The notes: generated from the sequence alone by a model not told the origin. 57,583 nt of DNA from Desulfovibrio sp. OttesenSCG-928-G15 (GCA_030266525.1 JAJDIC010000003.1:1-57583), one strand, 5' to 3'. Positions 25,118-33,600 are shown, counted from the first letter of the stretch. Numbers and translations are program-made.

Positions 25118-25270
25118 CAACTGACGACGCGCGAGTGTCCCCCCCCACTTCGTGCACGGTTCCCCCCAGCCGCAGTCGGTTACCCCCAACGCCCGGTCCC
25201 TCCTTTTTTGCCGGGTTTAGTGAATCCACTTCACTAGAAAAGCCTTTGGTTCCCCCACCAAAGGCTTTTT
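25118..25270 (+). ncRNA. Predicted sigma-54-dependent small RNA with tandem C-loop hairpins
   Basis: From the predicted start to the terminator, the transcript can fold into six consecutive hairpins. (1) 25129-25155, loop TCCCCCCC. (2) 25157-25172, stem CGGTT/AGCCG, loop CCCCCC. (3) 25177-25191, loop ACCCCC. (4) 25192-25215, stem CCCGG/CCGGG, loop TCCCTCCTTTTTTG, which is anti-Shine-Dalgarno-like. (5) 25218-25236, stem TAGTGAA/TTCACTA, loop TCCAC. (6) the terminator, loop TTCCCCCA. There is no start codon with SD and no long ORF. Repeated single-stranded C runs are typical of regulators that pair with G-rich ribosome binding sites. This is a prediction from sequence only, and I do not recognise an established RNA family. 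Confidence 0.65.
25238..25270 (+). terminator. Intrinsic terminator of the small RNA
   Basis: AAAAGCCTTTGG (25238-25249), loop TTCCCCCA, CCAAAGGC and TTTTT. A 12-bp near-perfect stem with a T tail. The A-rich left arm makes it usable for the MATE gene on the minus strand too. Confidence 0.9.
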
Positions 25271-25364
25271 CACTTTTAGGGAAAATGCCAATACAGGGAG
25301 AGAATGCGAAAAGGGGGAAGGCGGCTCTACAGTGCAGATTCCAGAAAAATGGGCGTGAGCGTTG

Positions 25365-26714
25365 TCAGGTGGAATGGGTTCGGTGTTTTCTCAAGAGGGC
25401 GCGGATGTTCAGATGGTAGGCTATTGCCAGCGGGATGCAGGCCCCGGCCCAGGCCAGGGGGCTGGCCAGGCAGGCTCCAACGAAGCCATAGTGTTTTGTA
25501 AGGACAATCGCGGCCAGGGCGCGCATGAAGAGTTCCATAACGCCTGCGACTGTCGGGGCAAAGCTTTTGCCGAGGCCTTGCAGGGAAAAGCGAAAAATGA
25601 ACAGCAGGGCCAAAACCCAGTACATGCAGCCGTTTATTATCAGGAATTTCTGGGCAAGCACGGTTACATCTTCCTGGCCCGGCCCGACAAAGATGGCGAC
25701 CAGCATTCTGCCGCCTGTAATATTGACAAGGGCGATGAAGGCCGAAAAGCTCAAAGACATGACACAGCACTGCCGCACGCCAAGGCGAATTCGGTCAATA
25801 TCGCCCGCGCCGTAGTTTTGCCCCACATAGGTGCCCATGGCCAGCCCGAAAGAGGCCAGCGGCAATATGGCAATCATGTCGATGGAGCGCACAACGGTAA
25901 AGGCAGCCACACTTATCGGGCCAAGGGTATTGAGTGCCCATTGCAGAATAATGGCCCCGGTGGCGATAATCGATGCCTGAAAGCCCATCGGCAGGCCGAG
26001 TTTTGCGCTGGCGACCAGCTCCCTTGTCGCGATTTTCCAGTCTTTTTTGCGCAGGCGCAGGGCAGGAACCTTTTTTATAATATATATGATGCACAAAAAA
26101 CAGGACGAGCATTGCGCCGTCACCGTAGCCAATGCCGCACCGGCCACGCCCCAGGAAAAGCCGAGAATGAACAGCAGGTCAAGGGCGATGTTCAACACGC
26201 AGGCAATAATCAGAAAAGCCAGCGAGGGGCGGCTGTCGCCAAGGGCCATAATGGTGTTGGCCAAGAGGTTGTACAATACCGCGCTGCCAATGCCGCCGCA
26301 AATGATCACGGCGTAGGAATAGGCCTCTTCCAGAATTTCTTCCGGGGTTTGCAAAAGCAGGAGCACGTCTTTGACAAAGACAAGACCGAGGGCGGAAAGC
26401 ACAACCGCCGCAATGGCGGATAGCGTGATGCTGACGCAAAAACTTTTGCGCACCATGGCTGCTTTTTTTGCGCCGAAATTCTGGGCGGTGATGATGGAAA
26501 AGCCGTTTGTCATCGCCTGGACAAAGCCGATGACAAAAAACATGATTCCCCCGGTAGACCCAACAGCCGCAAGAGAAGTAACGCCTATGGTCCGGCCCAC
26601 GATAAGGGTGTCCACCATGGTGTATACCTGCTGAAACAGGTTGCCTATCAGGAGGGGAACGGCAAAGCTGAGTATCAGCCGGGCCGGAGAGCCCTGGGTC
26701 ATGCTGCGGGCCAT
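25365..26714 (-). CDS. MATE-family multidrug/metabolite exporter
   Basis: 449 residues, 12 membrane segments in two homologous six-helix halves. Typical MATE features are PLLIGNLFQQVYTMVDTLIVG near the N-terminus, AITAQNFGA-like IITAQNFGAKK, and AMGTYVGQNYGAGDIDRIR at the start of the second half. It exports cationic drugs or metabolites across the inner membrane in exchange for Na+ or H+. The ATG at 26714 has AAGGA nine bases upstream. It stands alone, divergent from nagE and converging on the small-RNA locus. The substrate is unknown. Confidence 0.92.
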   Translation of the reverse strand: MARSMTQGSPARLILSFAVPLLIGNLFQQVYTMVDTLIVGRTIGVTSLAAVGSTGGIMFFVIGFVQAMTNGFSIITAQNFGAKKAAMVRKSFCVSITLSAIAAVVLSALGLVFVKDVLLLLQTPEEILEEAYSYAVIICGGIGSAVLYNLLANTIMALGDSRPSLAFLIIACVLNIALDLLFILGFSWGVAGAALATVTAQCSSCFLCIIYIIKKVPALRLRKKDWKIATRELVASAKLGLPMGFQASIIATGAIILQWALNTLGPISVAAFTVVRSIDMIAILPLASFGLAMGTYVGQNYGAGDIDRIRLGVRQCCVMSLSFSAFIALVNITGGRMLVAIFVGPGQEDVTVLAQKFLIINGCMYWVLALLFIFRFSLQGLGKSFAPTVAGVMELFMRALAAIVLTKHYGFVGACLASPLAWAGACIPLAIAYHLNIRALLRKHRTHST

Positions 26715-26826
26715 ATTGACGTTTCCTTGGAAATAAGCGGGATTCCGGCCAAACGTGCAGGCGCTTGCCTGGACGAAGCGGTGCGCACAATGCGTACCCG
26801 GCAGGCTTGTGTAGCCATATAGCGCA

Positions 26827-26855
26827 TTTACTTGTGAAGCAAGCCCGTTTATACT
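26827..26855 (+). promoter_or_regulatory. Promoter of the nagE operon
   Basis: TTTACT (26827-26832), 17-bp spacer, TATACT (26850-26855), about 105 bp before the nagE ATG. No clear NagC/NagR operator was recognised. Confidence 0.5.
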
Positions 26856-26959
26856 CTGGCCTCCATTCCTTGCTACGGCTTGGCTTTTCCGCGTATGGGC
26901 GTTGCCTGTTCATTAACGGAATACTGCTTATTGTGTTGCAACCAACTAAAGGGGCGTTG

Positions 26960-28606
26960 ATGCGTACGTTCAATTTTTCCGGTATCCAGCAACTTGGCCG
27001 CGCACTTATGCTGCCCATCGCAGTTCTTCCGGCCGCGGCGCTTTTGCTGCGCTTCGGGCAGGAAGATCTGCTCAATCTCGCCTTTATGGCCAGCGCCGGG
27101 GCGGCGATTTTTGACAACCTCGGCATTTTGTTTGCAGTGGGCATTGCGGTCGGCTTTGCCAAAGAAAACAACGGAGCCGCCGGTCTTGCCGGGGTGGTCG
27201 GCTATTTTGTGATTGTAAAGGGTGCGGGCGTTCTTTTGAGCGTGCCGCCGGATATCGCGGCAGACGCAGTGGCCCGCGCGGGCTACCTGGCCAGGGAAGC
27301 CTCGCGGATGAGCATTCCTGTGGGTATTTTGTCCGGTTTGACAGCGGGAGTTTTGTATAACCGGTATTACGCCGTCAAGCTTCCGGATTATCTCTCGTTT
27401 TTTGGTGGAAGGCGCTTTGTGCCCATCGTTACAGGGTTCGTCTGCCTTGGCTGGGCGCTGCTGTTCGGCGAATGCTGGCCCGTGCTGTCGGCCGGGCTGG
27501 ACGGTTTCAGCAACCTGCTGAGCGAGTCCGGCAAGCTGGGGCTGTTTCTCTATGGCATTTTGAACAGGCTGCTCATTGTTACCGGCTTGCATCATATTCT
27601 CAATAACGTGGTCTGGTTTCTGCACGGCAGTTTTTCCATTGTGCAGGACGGGGCCAACCTGGTTATTACCGGCGACCTGAACCGCTTTTCCCGTGGCGAC
27701 CCCACCGCCGGCGCGTTTATGGCCGGTTTTTTCCCGGTTATGATGTTCGGCCTCCCTGCCGCCTGTCTGGCTATGTACCGGAGCGCCCTGCCGGAAAACA
27801 GACGGGCCGTGGGCGGTCTTTTGCTTTCCATGGCCCTGACCGCTTTTTTAACCGGCATCACAGAGCCGGTCGAATTTGCCTTCATGTTCCTGGCACCGCC
27901 CCTGTATGCCTTGCATGCCGTGCTTACCGGGCTTTCACTGGTGATTATGGACATGCTGAACGTCAAGCTGGGCTTCGGCTTTTCCGCCGGTTTTATCGAT
28001 TATGCCATCAACTACAGCAAATCCACCAATCCGCTGTTACTTGTGCCGGTGGGCGCGGTGTATTTTGTACTGTATTACGGTCTTTTTTCCATCTGCATCC
28101 GTAAATTCAACCTTGCCACCATCGGACGCGACGCGCCTTCCGAAACGGACACCGCCCCCCTGAGTGCGCATTCCGGCTCTCTCGCGTCGGACGAACAGGG
28201 CGCTGCAACCGGCGGCGCGGCAGAAAACAGGCAGGCCGCGCACACCACAGGTATTGCCGCGGAGCACGCGGCGGCAGGGGCTGCGGCTGTTCCTGCGGCG
28301 TCCGCTCCGGCGCAGGCTGCGGCGGCGGCCCCGGCGAAAGATCCGGAAAAAACGGCGCCAGACTCTGAAAGCGTAGCCTTGATTGCCGCGCTTGGCGGCA
28401 AGGACAATATCGAGTCTGTAGACGCCTGCGCTACCAGGCTGCGTCTTGTGCTCAAAGACAACAAACTGGCTGACGAGGCCGCCCTGAAAAAATTGGGCGC
28501 TCACGGTGTTATCAGGCCGGATAGCAAGGTACTGCAAGTCGTGTTCGGCCCCAGGGCAGACACGATTTCCTCGGCCTTGCAGGAAACGCTGAAAGCGCAC
28601 GGATAG
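26960..28606 (+). CDS. nagE: PTS N-acetylglucosamine transporter, EIICB
   Basis: 548 residues. The EIIC domain (1-~380) begins FNFSGIQQLGRALMLPIAVLP and contains IPVGILSGLTAGVLYNRYY, HHILNNVVWFLHGSF and FLTGITEPVEFAFMFLAPPLYALH, typical of the GlcNAc branch. A long Ala/Pro-rich linker (~415-470) leads to EIIB with its phospho-Cys in SVDACATRLRL (~490). No EIIA follows. In E. coli NagE is EIICBA, so phosphate must come from another EIIA, most likely NagF. It imports and phosphorylates GlcNAc to GlcNAc-6-P. The ATG at 26960 has AAAGGGG. The frame extends to 26765 but has no SD there. First gene of the nag operon. Confidence 0.94.
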   Translation: MRTFNFSGIQQLGRALMLPIAVLPAAALLLRFGQEDLLNLAFMASAGAAIFDNLGILFAVGIAVGFAKENNGAAGLAGVVGYFVIVKGAGVLLSVPPDIAADAVARAGYLAREASRMSIPVGILSGLTAGVLYNRYYAVKLPDYLSFFGGRRFVPIVTGFVCLGWALLFGECWPVLSAGLDGFSNLLSESGKLGLFLYGILNRLLIVTGLHHILNNVVWFLHGSFSIVQDGANLVITGDLNRFSRGDPTAGAFMAGFFPVMMFGLPAACLAMYRSALPENRRAVGGLLLSMALTAFLTGITEPVEFAFMFLAPPLYALHAVLTGLSLVIMDMLNVKLGFGFSAGFIDYAINYSKSTNPLLLVPVGAVYFVLYYGLFSICIRKFNLATIGRDAPSETDTAPLSAHSGSLASDEQGAATGGAAENRQAAHTTGIAAEHAAAGAAAVPAASAPAQAAAAAPAKDPEKTAPDSESVALIAALGGKDNIESVDACATRLRLVLKDNKLADEAALKKLGAHGVIRPDSKVLQVVFGPRADTISSALQETLKAHG

Positions 28607-28620
28607 AGGCAGTTGACGCT

Positions 28621-29445
28621 ATGAGACTGTTAATTACCGAAGGCGACGTGGGCGAATGGGCGGCGCATTTTGTGCAAAAGCGCATCCGGGAGGCAAAGCC
28701 CGGTATAAACCGGCCCTTTGTGCTTGGCCTGCCCACCGGCAACACGCCCCTTGGCATGTACGCAACGCTTGTTGCCCTGCACCGCGCGGGCCAGCTTTCC
28801 TTTGCGCATGTGCAAACCTTCAATATGGACGAATATATCGGCCTGAGTGAAGATCACCCGCGCAGCTTCCACCGCTACATGCGGGAAAAGCTGTTTGACC
28901 ATGTGGACATGGCCCCGGAGAACATACACATCCCGGACGGCAACGCCCCGGATATTGCCCTTGAGTGCGCCGCCTATGAGGAAGCCATTATGCGGGCCGG
29001 GGGCGTAGACCTGTTTATCGGCGGGGTGGGGGAAGACGGACACCTGGCTTTTAACGAACCGGGGTCGTCCCTGGCTTCGCGAACACGCGACAAGGACCTG
29101 ACGGAAAACACCATCGCAGCCAACGCCCGCTTTTTTGGCAACAAGCCGGAAGACGTGCCGGGTTCGGCCATTACCGTGGGCCTGGGCACGATTATGGACG
29201 CCCGTGAAGTGCTGGTTCTGGCTTCCGGCCCGCGCAAGGCGCAGGCCCTTTTTGCCGCCATTGAGGGCGGGGTCAGCCATATGTGGCCGGTCAGCGTGCT
29301 GCAAATGCACCCCAGGGCCGTGATCGTGGCAGACAGGGAAGCCGTGCAGGAATTGAAGTTTAAAACGGTGCGCTATTTTATGGAAATTCAGGACGAATAT
29401 TCGTCTGTCACGGCCTCGGTTTCTCAGGGGACGCAAGGCGCGTAG
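28621..29445 (+). CDS. nagB: Glucosamine-6-phosphate deaminase
   Basis: 274 residues, the normal length. Motifs: LGLPTGNTPLGMY (phosphate loop), FNMDEYIGL with the catalytic Asp, GGVGEDGHLAFNEPGSS with Asp/His/Glu of the ring-opening site, SAITVGLGTIMDAREV and VSHMWPVSVLQMH. It converts glucosamine-6-P to fructose-6-P and ammonia, feeding glycolysis. It starts 14 nt after nagE with a distant GAGG, so translation is probably coupled. It is one of the GlcNAc catabolic trio with nagA downstream. Confidence 0.96.
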   Translation: MRLLITEGDVGEWAAHFVQKRIREAKPGINRPFVLGLPTGNTPLGMYATLVALHRAGQLSFAHVQTFNMDEYIGLSEDHPRSFHRYMREKLFDHVDMAPENIHIPDGNAPDIALECAAYEEAIMRAGGVDLFIGGVGEDGHLAFNEPGSSLASRTRDKDLTENTIAANARFFGNKPEDVPGSAITVGLGTIMDAREVLVLASGPRKAQALFAAIEGGVSHMWPVSVLQMHPRAVIVADREAVQELKFKTVRYFMEIQDEYSSVTASVSQGTQGA

Positions 29446-29462
29446 GTGTATAAGGTGGTGGG

Positions 29463-30035
29463 GTGCGCATGATGCGTATGATGTGTACTTTGTATGGCGC
29501 TGCGGGCCTTGGGACATGCAGGGCAACGCCTTGGCAGTACCGCGTCTTGCGCCGTGCTGCGGTTTGCGCGGTAACCGTGCTGCTGTTCCTGACGGCAAGC
29601 GCTTTTCATGCGCGGGCCACTGGCGACGATGTGTTTCACCTCTGTTCCGAAGCGCCGGGCGATTTTCTTGATTCCGAGCAAGGGTTGAGCGTCGTGTGGC
29701 AAGAACTGAAAAGCATGCTGCCGAAAAAACAGTTTGCATCCTTGCTCAAGGAACAGCGGGCCTGGTTGAAAGAGCGGGAGAAAAAGGCCGGGGCCGCAGG
29801 CAGCACGCGGGCGCTGTGCGACTCCTACGCGCGTGAAAATCGCAAACGTATTGCCGTGCTTGAGCGGCGCTTGCCCTATTCTTCTTCCGGTCAGGCGTCC
29901 GGGAATGCGGCTGGTCCTGCATCGGGCCGCGTACCGGGCCGCGTACCGGGCCACGCGCCGGGGCTTGCGCCCGCACCCGCGCCTGCGCCGGACGACTGGA
30001 TGGGACAGCCCGCGCCAGCCCCCGGCGGCAAGTGA
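29463..30035 (+). CDS. LprI-like (DUF1311) secreted protein with Pro/Ala-rich tail
   Basis: 190 residues. A hydrophobic segment (~32-50, VCAVTVLLFLTASAFHARA) looks like a signal peptide after a long N-terminus. Residues ~75-125 carry the LprI-type core VWQELKSMLPKKQFASLLKE, QRAWLKEREKK and a late Cys. A low-complexity tail repeats GRVPGRVPGHAPGLAP and APAPAP. LprI domains include a mycobacterial lysozyme inhibitor, but many relatives have no known role. It sits between nagB and nagA in the same direction, 17 nt after nagB (SD AAGGTGG). GTG 29463 best fits the SD; ATGs at 29469, 29472 and 29478 are alternatives. The link to amino-sugar or peptidoglycan metabolism is inferred from position. Confidence 0.7.
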   Translation: MRMMRMMCTLYGAAGLGTCRATPWQYRVLRRAAVCAVTVLLFLTASAFHARATGDDVFHLCSEAPGDFLDSEQGLSVVWQELKSMLPKKQFASLLKEQRAWLKEREKKAGAAGSTRALCDSYARENRKRIAVLERRLPYSSSGQASGNAAGPASGRVPGRVPGHAPGLAPAPAPAPDDWMGQPAPAPGGK

Positions 30036-30087
30036 AAGTAACCTCATGACCCGCCGTTGGCGGGTGTAAACTGCCGGGAGAACCAGC

Positions 30088-31263
30088 ATGCGCAAGCCCG
30101 ACTCTTTGCCCGTACATTACGCCCTGACCGGGGGGCTGGTTTTTGACGGCGACAATTTTCTACCCGGCCATGCGGTGGAAATCCGGGCAGAACGCATTGG
30201 CGAAGTGCTGCGCGAAGAACTGCTCGGGCAGGATATCCGGAAAGTGCCTGTTGACGGGGCGGTTATCGCCCCGGGCTTTGTGGATTTGCAGCTTAACGGT
30301 GCCAGCGGGGTTATGCTGCTGCCAGGCAACATTACCGTTCAGACTCTGGACACCATGCACGCGGGCAACCTGAAAAGCGGCTGCACCTCTTTTTTACCCA
30401 CTCTCGTTTCATCACCCGATGCAGACATGGAAGCGGCCATGGCCCTTGTCCAGAACTACCGGCAGGAGCGGGGCGCGGCCTCTGTTCTCGGCCTGCATCT
30501 GGAAGGCCCCTATATCAGCAAGGAACGCCGGGGCATCCACAATGAGGCATTTGTTCGCCCCCTTAGTCCTGCAGCCCGAGAACGGCTGGCTGCCTTTGCG
30601 TCCCATACGCCGCTTATGCTTACTCTTGCCCCGGAATGTGTGGATGAAGGCGATATCCGCGTTTTATCCGAAGCCGGTGTTGTCGTGTCGCTTGGACACA
30701 GCGCGGCAAGCTATGAGCAGGCCAAACGCGCCGTGCGTTCCGGTGCGCGCCTGGCAACGCACCTGTTCAACGGCATGTCGCCCTGGCAGGGGCGCGAGCC
30801 CGGGCTTGTCGGCGCTGCCTTTGACTCACCGGATCTCGCCTGCGGAATGATTGCGGACGGGCGGCACGTACACTTCGCTTCCCTGGCTATGGCAAAGCGG
30901 CTCAAAGGCAGAAAGTGTTTTCTGGTAACAGACGGTACGGCTGCTTCCGGGTCGGATATCGCGCAGTTCGATTTCAGCGGCGAAACCGTGTATGTGAAAG
31001 ACGGCGCGTGCGTCAGCGCGCAAGGCACTCTGGGCGGTTCCAATTTGACCATGATAGAGGCCGTGCGCAACATGATCGGGCATGTGGGTATTGCCCCGGA
31101 CGAAACCCTGCGCATGGCTTCCCTGTACCCGGCGGCTGTTATGGGGCAGGAGCGCCTGGTGGGTCGCATCGCGACCGGGCTGTACGCCAACCTGGCTGTT
31201 TTCTCGCCTTTTGCCTACGCCATGGTGGCAACGGTAGACAGAGGCACGCTTCACGTCTGGTAA
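30088..31263 (+). CDS. nagA: N-acetylglucosamine-6-phosphate deacetylase
   Basis: 391 residues. Amidohydrolase fold with APGFVDLQLNGA, the metal Glu in LHLEGPYIS, His ligands in SLGHSAASYEQA and ATHLFNGMSPW, substrate loop MIADGRHVH, the catalytic Asp in LVTDGTAASG and TLGGSNLTMIEAVRN. The first metal site has QLNG rather than HxH, normal for many NagA. It deacetylates GlcNAc-6-P to give the NagB substrate. It is the last gene of the operon, 52 nt after the LprI-like gene, with a possible hairpin downstream. Confidence 0.95.
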   Translation: MRKPDSLPVHYALTGGLVFDGDNFLPGHAVEIRAERIGEVLREELLGQDIRKVPVDGAVIAPGFVDLQLNGASGVMLLPGNITVQTLDTMHAGNLKSGCTSFLPTLVSSPDADMEAAMALVQNYRQERGAASVLGLHLEGPYISKERRGIHNEAFVRPLSPAARERLAAFASHTPLMLTLAPECVDEGDIRVLSEAGVVVSLGHSAASYEQAKRAVRSGARLATHLFNGMSPWQGREPGLVGAAFDSPDLACGMIADGRHVHFASLAMAKRLKGRKCFLVTDGTAASGSDIAQFDFSGETVYVKDGACVSAQGTLGGSNLTMIEAVRNMIGHVGIAPDETLRMASLYPAAVMGQERLVGRIATGLYANLAVFSPFAYAMVATVDRGTLHVW

Positions 31264-31285
31264 AAGCGCGCGTGCGACATTTCCT

Positions 31286-31306
31286 GACCGCTGCAGCGCA
31301 GCGGTC
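31286..31306 (+). terminator. Hairpin after nagA, weak terminator
   Basis: GACCGCTGC-AGC-GCAGCGGTC, a perfect 9-bp stem 23 bp past nagA, but followed only by TTCC. It may end the nag operon with Rho or only protect the mRNA end. Confidence 0.45.
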
Positions 31307-31307
31307 T

Positions 31308-31355
31308 TCCGCGAAATGAGGCGAAATGAAATGAAATGAAGCCTTATTTCGCGGA
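31308..31355. repeat. Inverted repeat enclosing GAAAT microrepeats
   Basis: TCCGCGAAAT (31308-31317) and ATTTCGCGGA (31346-31355) are perfect complements. The loop holds an inner GGC/GCC pair and GAAAT repeated in tandem. The rest of this 424-bp gap (to 31687) has C-rich low-complexity sequence without a gene, then the mraZ control region. Confidence 0.5.
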
Positions 31356-31600
31356 CATCACATTCGTGTTGCGTCCTTAAGGAAGCACTGATTCATAGTC
31401 TTTTTGCCCCCTGGCCTGCGTTGCTGCGTTCTTTTTTCGAGGGGCTAAAAGGCATTACAATCCGCCTGCCCCGCCTTCCGAAAGCCCCTTGCCTCTCACC
31501 GCCCTCCCCTACATACCACCAGAACAAAAAAACACGCACTGCTAACCCCGTGTAACCATTACGCAGTTCAAAAAATACCTTAGTCTTGCAATTTTTGCCC

Positions 31601-31627
31601 TTGACATGACGGGGTGAATGATAGAGA
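31601..31627 (+). promoter_or_regulatory. Likely dcw operon promoter
   Basis: A perfect -35 TTGACA (31601-31606) with only a weak -10 (TAGAGA after a 15-bp spacer). Its position, just before the MraZ repeats and 60-85 bp before mraZ, supports it. Confidence 0.45.
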
Positions 31628-31656
31628 AGTGGTGAAAAGTGGGAACAAGTGGGAAT
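31627..31656 (+). promoter_or_regulatory. MraZ-binding repeats
   Basis: Three head-to-tail 10-bp units AAGTGGTGAA, AAGTGGGAAC and AAGTGGGAAT, each with GTGG at the same helical face, end 31 bp before mraZ. MraZ is known to bind TGGG-type direct repeats at 10-bp period upstream of its own gene and repress the cluster. Confidence 0.8.
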
Positions 31657-31687
31657 AAATCCCAATTTCGCCCACAAGGTTGGCAAA

Positions 31688-32137
31688 ATGTATTTTCGCG
31701 GTCGCATAACCCGAAGCCCGGACCCCAAGGGGCGTCTGATGCTGCCCCCTGATTTCAGGGATATTCTTCACTCGCGCAGTGAGGAAGGCCGGGCCGTGCT
31801 GACCACGTATGACGGCTGTATTGTGGGCTTTCCCATGCCGGACTGGGAAGAGTTTGAAAGCAAACTCAACCGGATAAAAAACGCCGCCCGGAGTGTACGC
31901 GACTTCCGTCGCCTTGTGCTGGGCGGGGCCGAAGAAATGACCCTGGACGGTCAGGGCAGGCTTCGCCTTTCACGCGACCACGCGATCTACGCCGCCATTG
32001 ACCGTGAAGCTGTACTTGTGGGGCAAGGCCCCCGCTTTGAAATCTGGTCGCCTGAGCGCCTCATGCCGCTGCTTAATCAGGATTACGACGATGTGGCCAG
32101 GGCCATAGCGGAAACCGGCGTTGACCTCGGCCTGTAA
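31688..32137 (+). CDS. mraZ: Transcriptional regulator MraZ
   Basis: 149 residues, two SpoVT/AbrB-like halves. The first has [20 protein letters not shown] and the second [18 protein letters not shown], each with the DxxGR(L/I) loop that contacts DNA. MraZ forms rings and represses the dcw cluster. The ATG at 31688 begins the conserved MYFRG; the upstream in-frame stretch overlaps the operator region. It is first in the operon with its predicted operator directly upstream, and rsmH follows after one base. Confidence 0.95.
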   Translation: MYFRGRITRSPDPKGRLMLPPDFRDILHSRSEEGRAVLTTYDGCIVGFPMPDWEEFESKLNRIKNAARSVRDFRRLVLGGAEEMTLDGQGRLRLSRDHAIYAAIDREAVLVGQGPRFEIWSPERLMPLLNQDYDDVARAIAETGVDLGL

Positions 32138-32138
32138 C

Positions 32139-33248
32139 ATGGCTGGCAAGAAATCGGGACGGAGCGGAAAAAAACATTCCTCCGGGCGTACGAACCCGGC
32201 CCGTTCATACGCGGCGCAAAGCGCAACGCCCCTGCCGGATGAAGCCCCGGCGAGCAATGGCAGCGAAAGCCCTGACGCCGCCCCCCCGTCCCCGGGCCAT
32301 ATTTCCGTTTTGTTGGGCGAAGTACTGGAATTTTTCACGCCAAGACCCGGCATGCGCGTACTTGACGCCACCCTGGGCCTTGGCGGCCATTCCGAAGCGA
32401 TGCTGCAAAAAGCTTTTCTGGCCGGATACACAGATTGCGAACTGCTGGGAATTGACCGGGATGCATCAGCCTTGTCCAAAGCCAGAAAGCGGCTTGAACC
32501 TTTTGGAGAAAACGCCCGTTTCGCTCACAGGCCTTTTTCGGAAGCGGCGCTGGCTTTAGAAGATATCGGCTGGAAAGAGCTTGATTTTGTGCTGGCCGAT
32601 ATCGGCGTTTCTTCCATGCAGCTTGACAAGGCCGAGCGCGGTTTCAGCTTCCGCCATGACGGCCCGCTGGACATGCGCATGGACGAAAGCCGGGGAAAAA
32701 ACGCGGAAGACCTGGTTAACGACGCGCCCGTACTCAAGCTGCGCGACATTATCCGCGATTACGGCGAAGAACCCATGGCCGCGCGTATTGCAAGAGCTAT
32801 TGATGACGCCCGCTGCGCCAGGCGAATCGAAACCACGCTGGAACTGGCGAAAATAGTGGAACAGGCCTACCCGGCCAAATGGCGGGCTACGTCGCGCAAC
32901 CACCCGGCCACCCGGACCTTTCAGGCCTTGCGCATGGCGGTGAACGACGAGCTTGGCGAACTGGAAAAATTTCTTCATTCCCTTGTTCCGCTGATGCGCA
33001 AAGGCGGAAAAATAGCGGTAATCAGCTTCCATTCCCTTGAAGACAGAATGGTCAAGCATTTTTACCGGGATGAAGCCACCGGCTGCCGTTGCCCACGGCA
33101 GGTACCGGTGTGCATATGCGGTCACCAGGCCACCCTGAAAGTTTTGACGCGCAAACCCGTATTGCCGTCAGAAGAAGAAGCCGCGCACAACCTGCGCGCG
33201 CGAAGCGCCAAACTCAGGGTAGCGCAAAGGATTGACTCAAATGGCTGA
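32139..33248 (+). CDS. rsmH: 16S rRNA (cytosine1402-N4) methyltransferase RsmH
   Basis: 369 residues. SAM-binding fold starts HISVLLGEVLEFF with motif LDATLGLGGHSEAML, LGIDRDASALSKA, VLADIGVSSMQLD and GFSFRHDGPLDMRMD. The substrate end has NHPATRTFQALRMAVNDELGEL and ISFHSLEDRMVKHFY. It methylates C1402 in the ribosome decoding centre. About 52 low-complexity residues (KKSGRSGKKHSSGRTN, PDEAPASNGSESPDAAPPSP) precede the conserved start, longer than usual. Start ATG 32139 directly follows the mraZ stop. Its SD is poor, so translation is probably coupled. Confidence 0.95.
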   Translation: MAGKKSGRSGKKHSSGRTNPARSYAAQSATPLPDEAPASNGSESPDAAPPSPGHISVLLGEVLEFFTPRPGMRVLDATLGLGGHSEAMLQKAFLAGYTDCELLGIDRDASALSKARKRLEPFGENARFAHRPFSEAALALEDIGWKELDFVLADIGVSSMQLDKAERGFSFRHDGPLDMRMDESRGKNAEDLVNDAPVLKLRDIIRDYGEEPMAARIARAIDDARCARRIETTLELAKIVEQAYPAKWRATSRNHPATRTFQALRMAVNDELGELEKFLHSLVPLMRKGGKIAVISFHSLEDRMVKHFYRDEATGCRCPRQVPVCICGHQATLKVLTRKPVLPSEEEAAHNLRARSAKLRVAQRIDSNG

Positions 33249-33600
33249 GGTTACAGACGGTAGACGCATCGGAAGCCAGGGCATGGTGCTGGCTCTGATT
33301 ATTTCTGCCGCAACGCTTGCCGCACTCGCGCTGACGCTGGTGTGGCTGAATATTGAACGCACGAAACTGGCCTATCGCGTCCGCACCCTCGGGCACGAAC
33401 TGGCCCAGGTGCAAGACCTGAACGCCAAGCTGTCAGTGGAAAAAGAGCACCTGCTCTCCCCCTATATGCTCGGCAAAAAAGCACAGGAGTTGGGCCTTGG
33501 CACGGCAAAGCCGGGGCAGATTCGCAGAATGTATCCACCCGAAGAAACTGACAGCCAGAACGGCGAGTCAGAAGCGGGCGGCAATGAGAGCGGTTTGTAA
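33241..33600 (+). CDS. ftsL: FtsL-like divisome protein
   Basis: 119 residues: short cytoplasmic N-terminus, one membrane helix (~18-40, VLALIISAATLAALALTLVWL), then a leucine-rich coiled coil (RTLGHELAQVQDLNAKLSVE) and the typical KKAQELGLGTAKPGQIRRM before an acidic tail. Size and topology are those of FtsL, which links FtsQ/FtsB to FtsW/FtsI in the periplasm. It overlaps the rsmH stop by 8 bp and precedes ftsI, the standard place for ftsL. Sequence in this family is poorly conserved, so the name rests mainly on topology and context. Confidence 0.82.
   Translation: MAEVTDGRRIGSQGMVLALIISAATLAALALTLVWLNIERTKLAYRVRTLGHELAQVQDLNAKLSVEKEHLLSPYMLGKKAQELGLGTAKPGQIRRMYPPEETDSQNGESEAGGNESGL

Noticed and set aside
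24830..25237. Plus-strand 135-codon ORF covering the C-loop RNA
   Set aside because: It starts upstream of the sigma-54 promoter, has no SD and its Pro-rich end is just the C runs translated.
31366..31380. GTGTTGCGTCCTTAA shared with about 11245 as a regulatory site
   Set aside because: A 15-bp exact match is notable, but two occurrences with unrelated flanks and no symmetry are not enough to call a site.
33497..33513. TGGCACGGCAAAGCC as a sigma-54 promoter in ftsL
   Set aside because: The -24-like part matches but there is no TTGC at the -12 spacing, and it lies inside a coding region.
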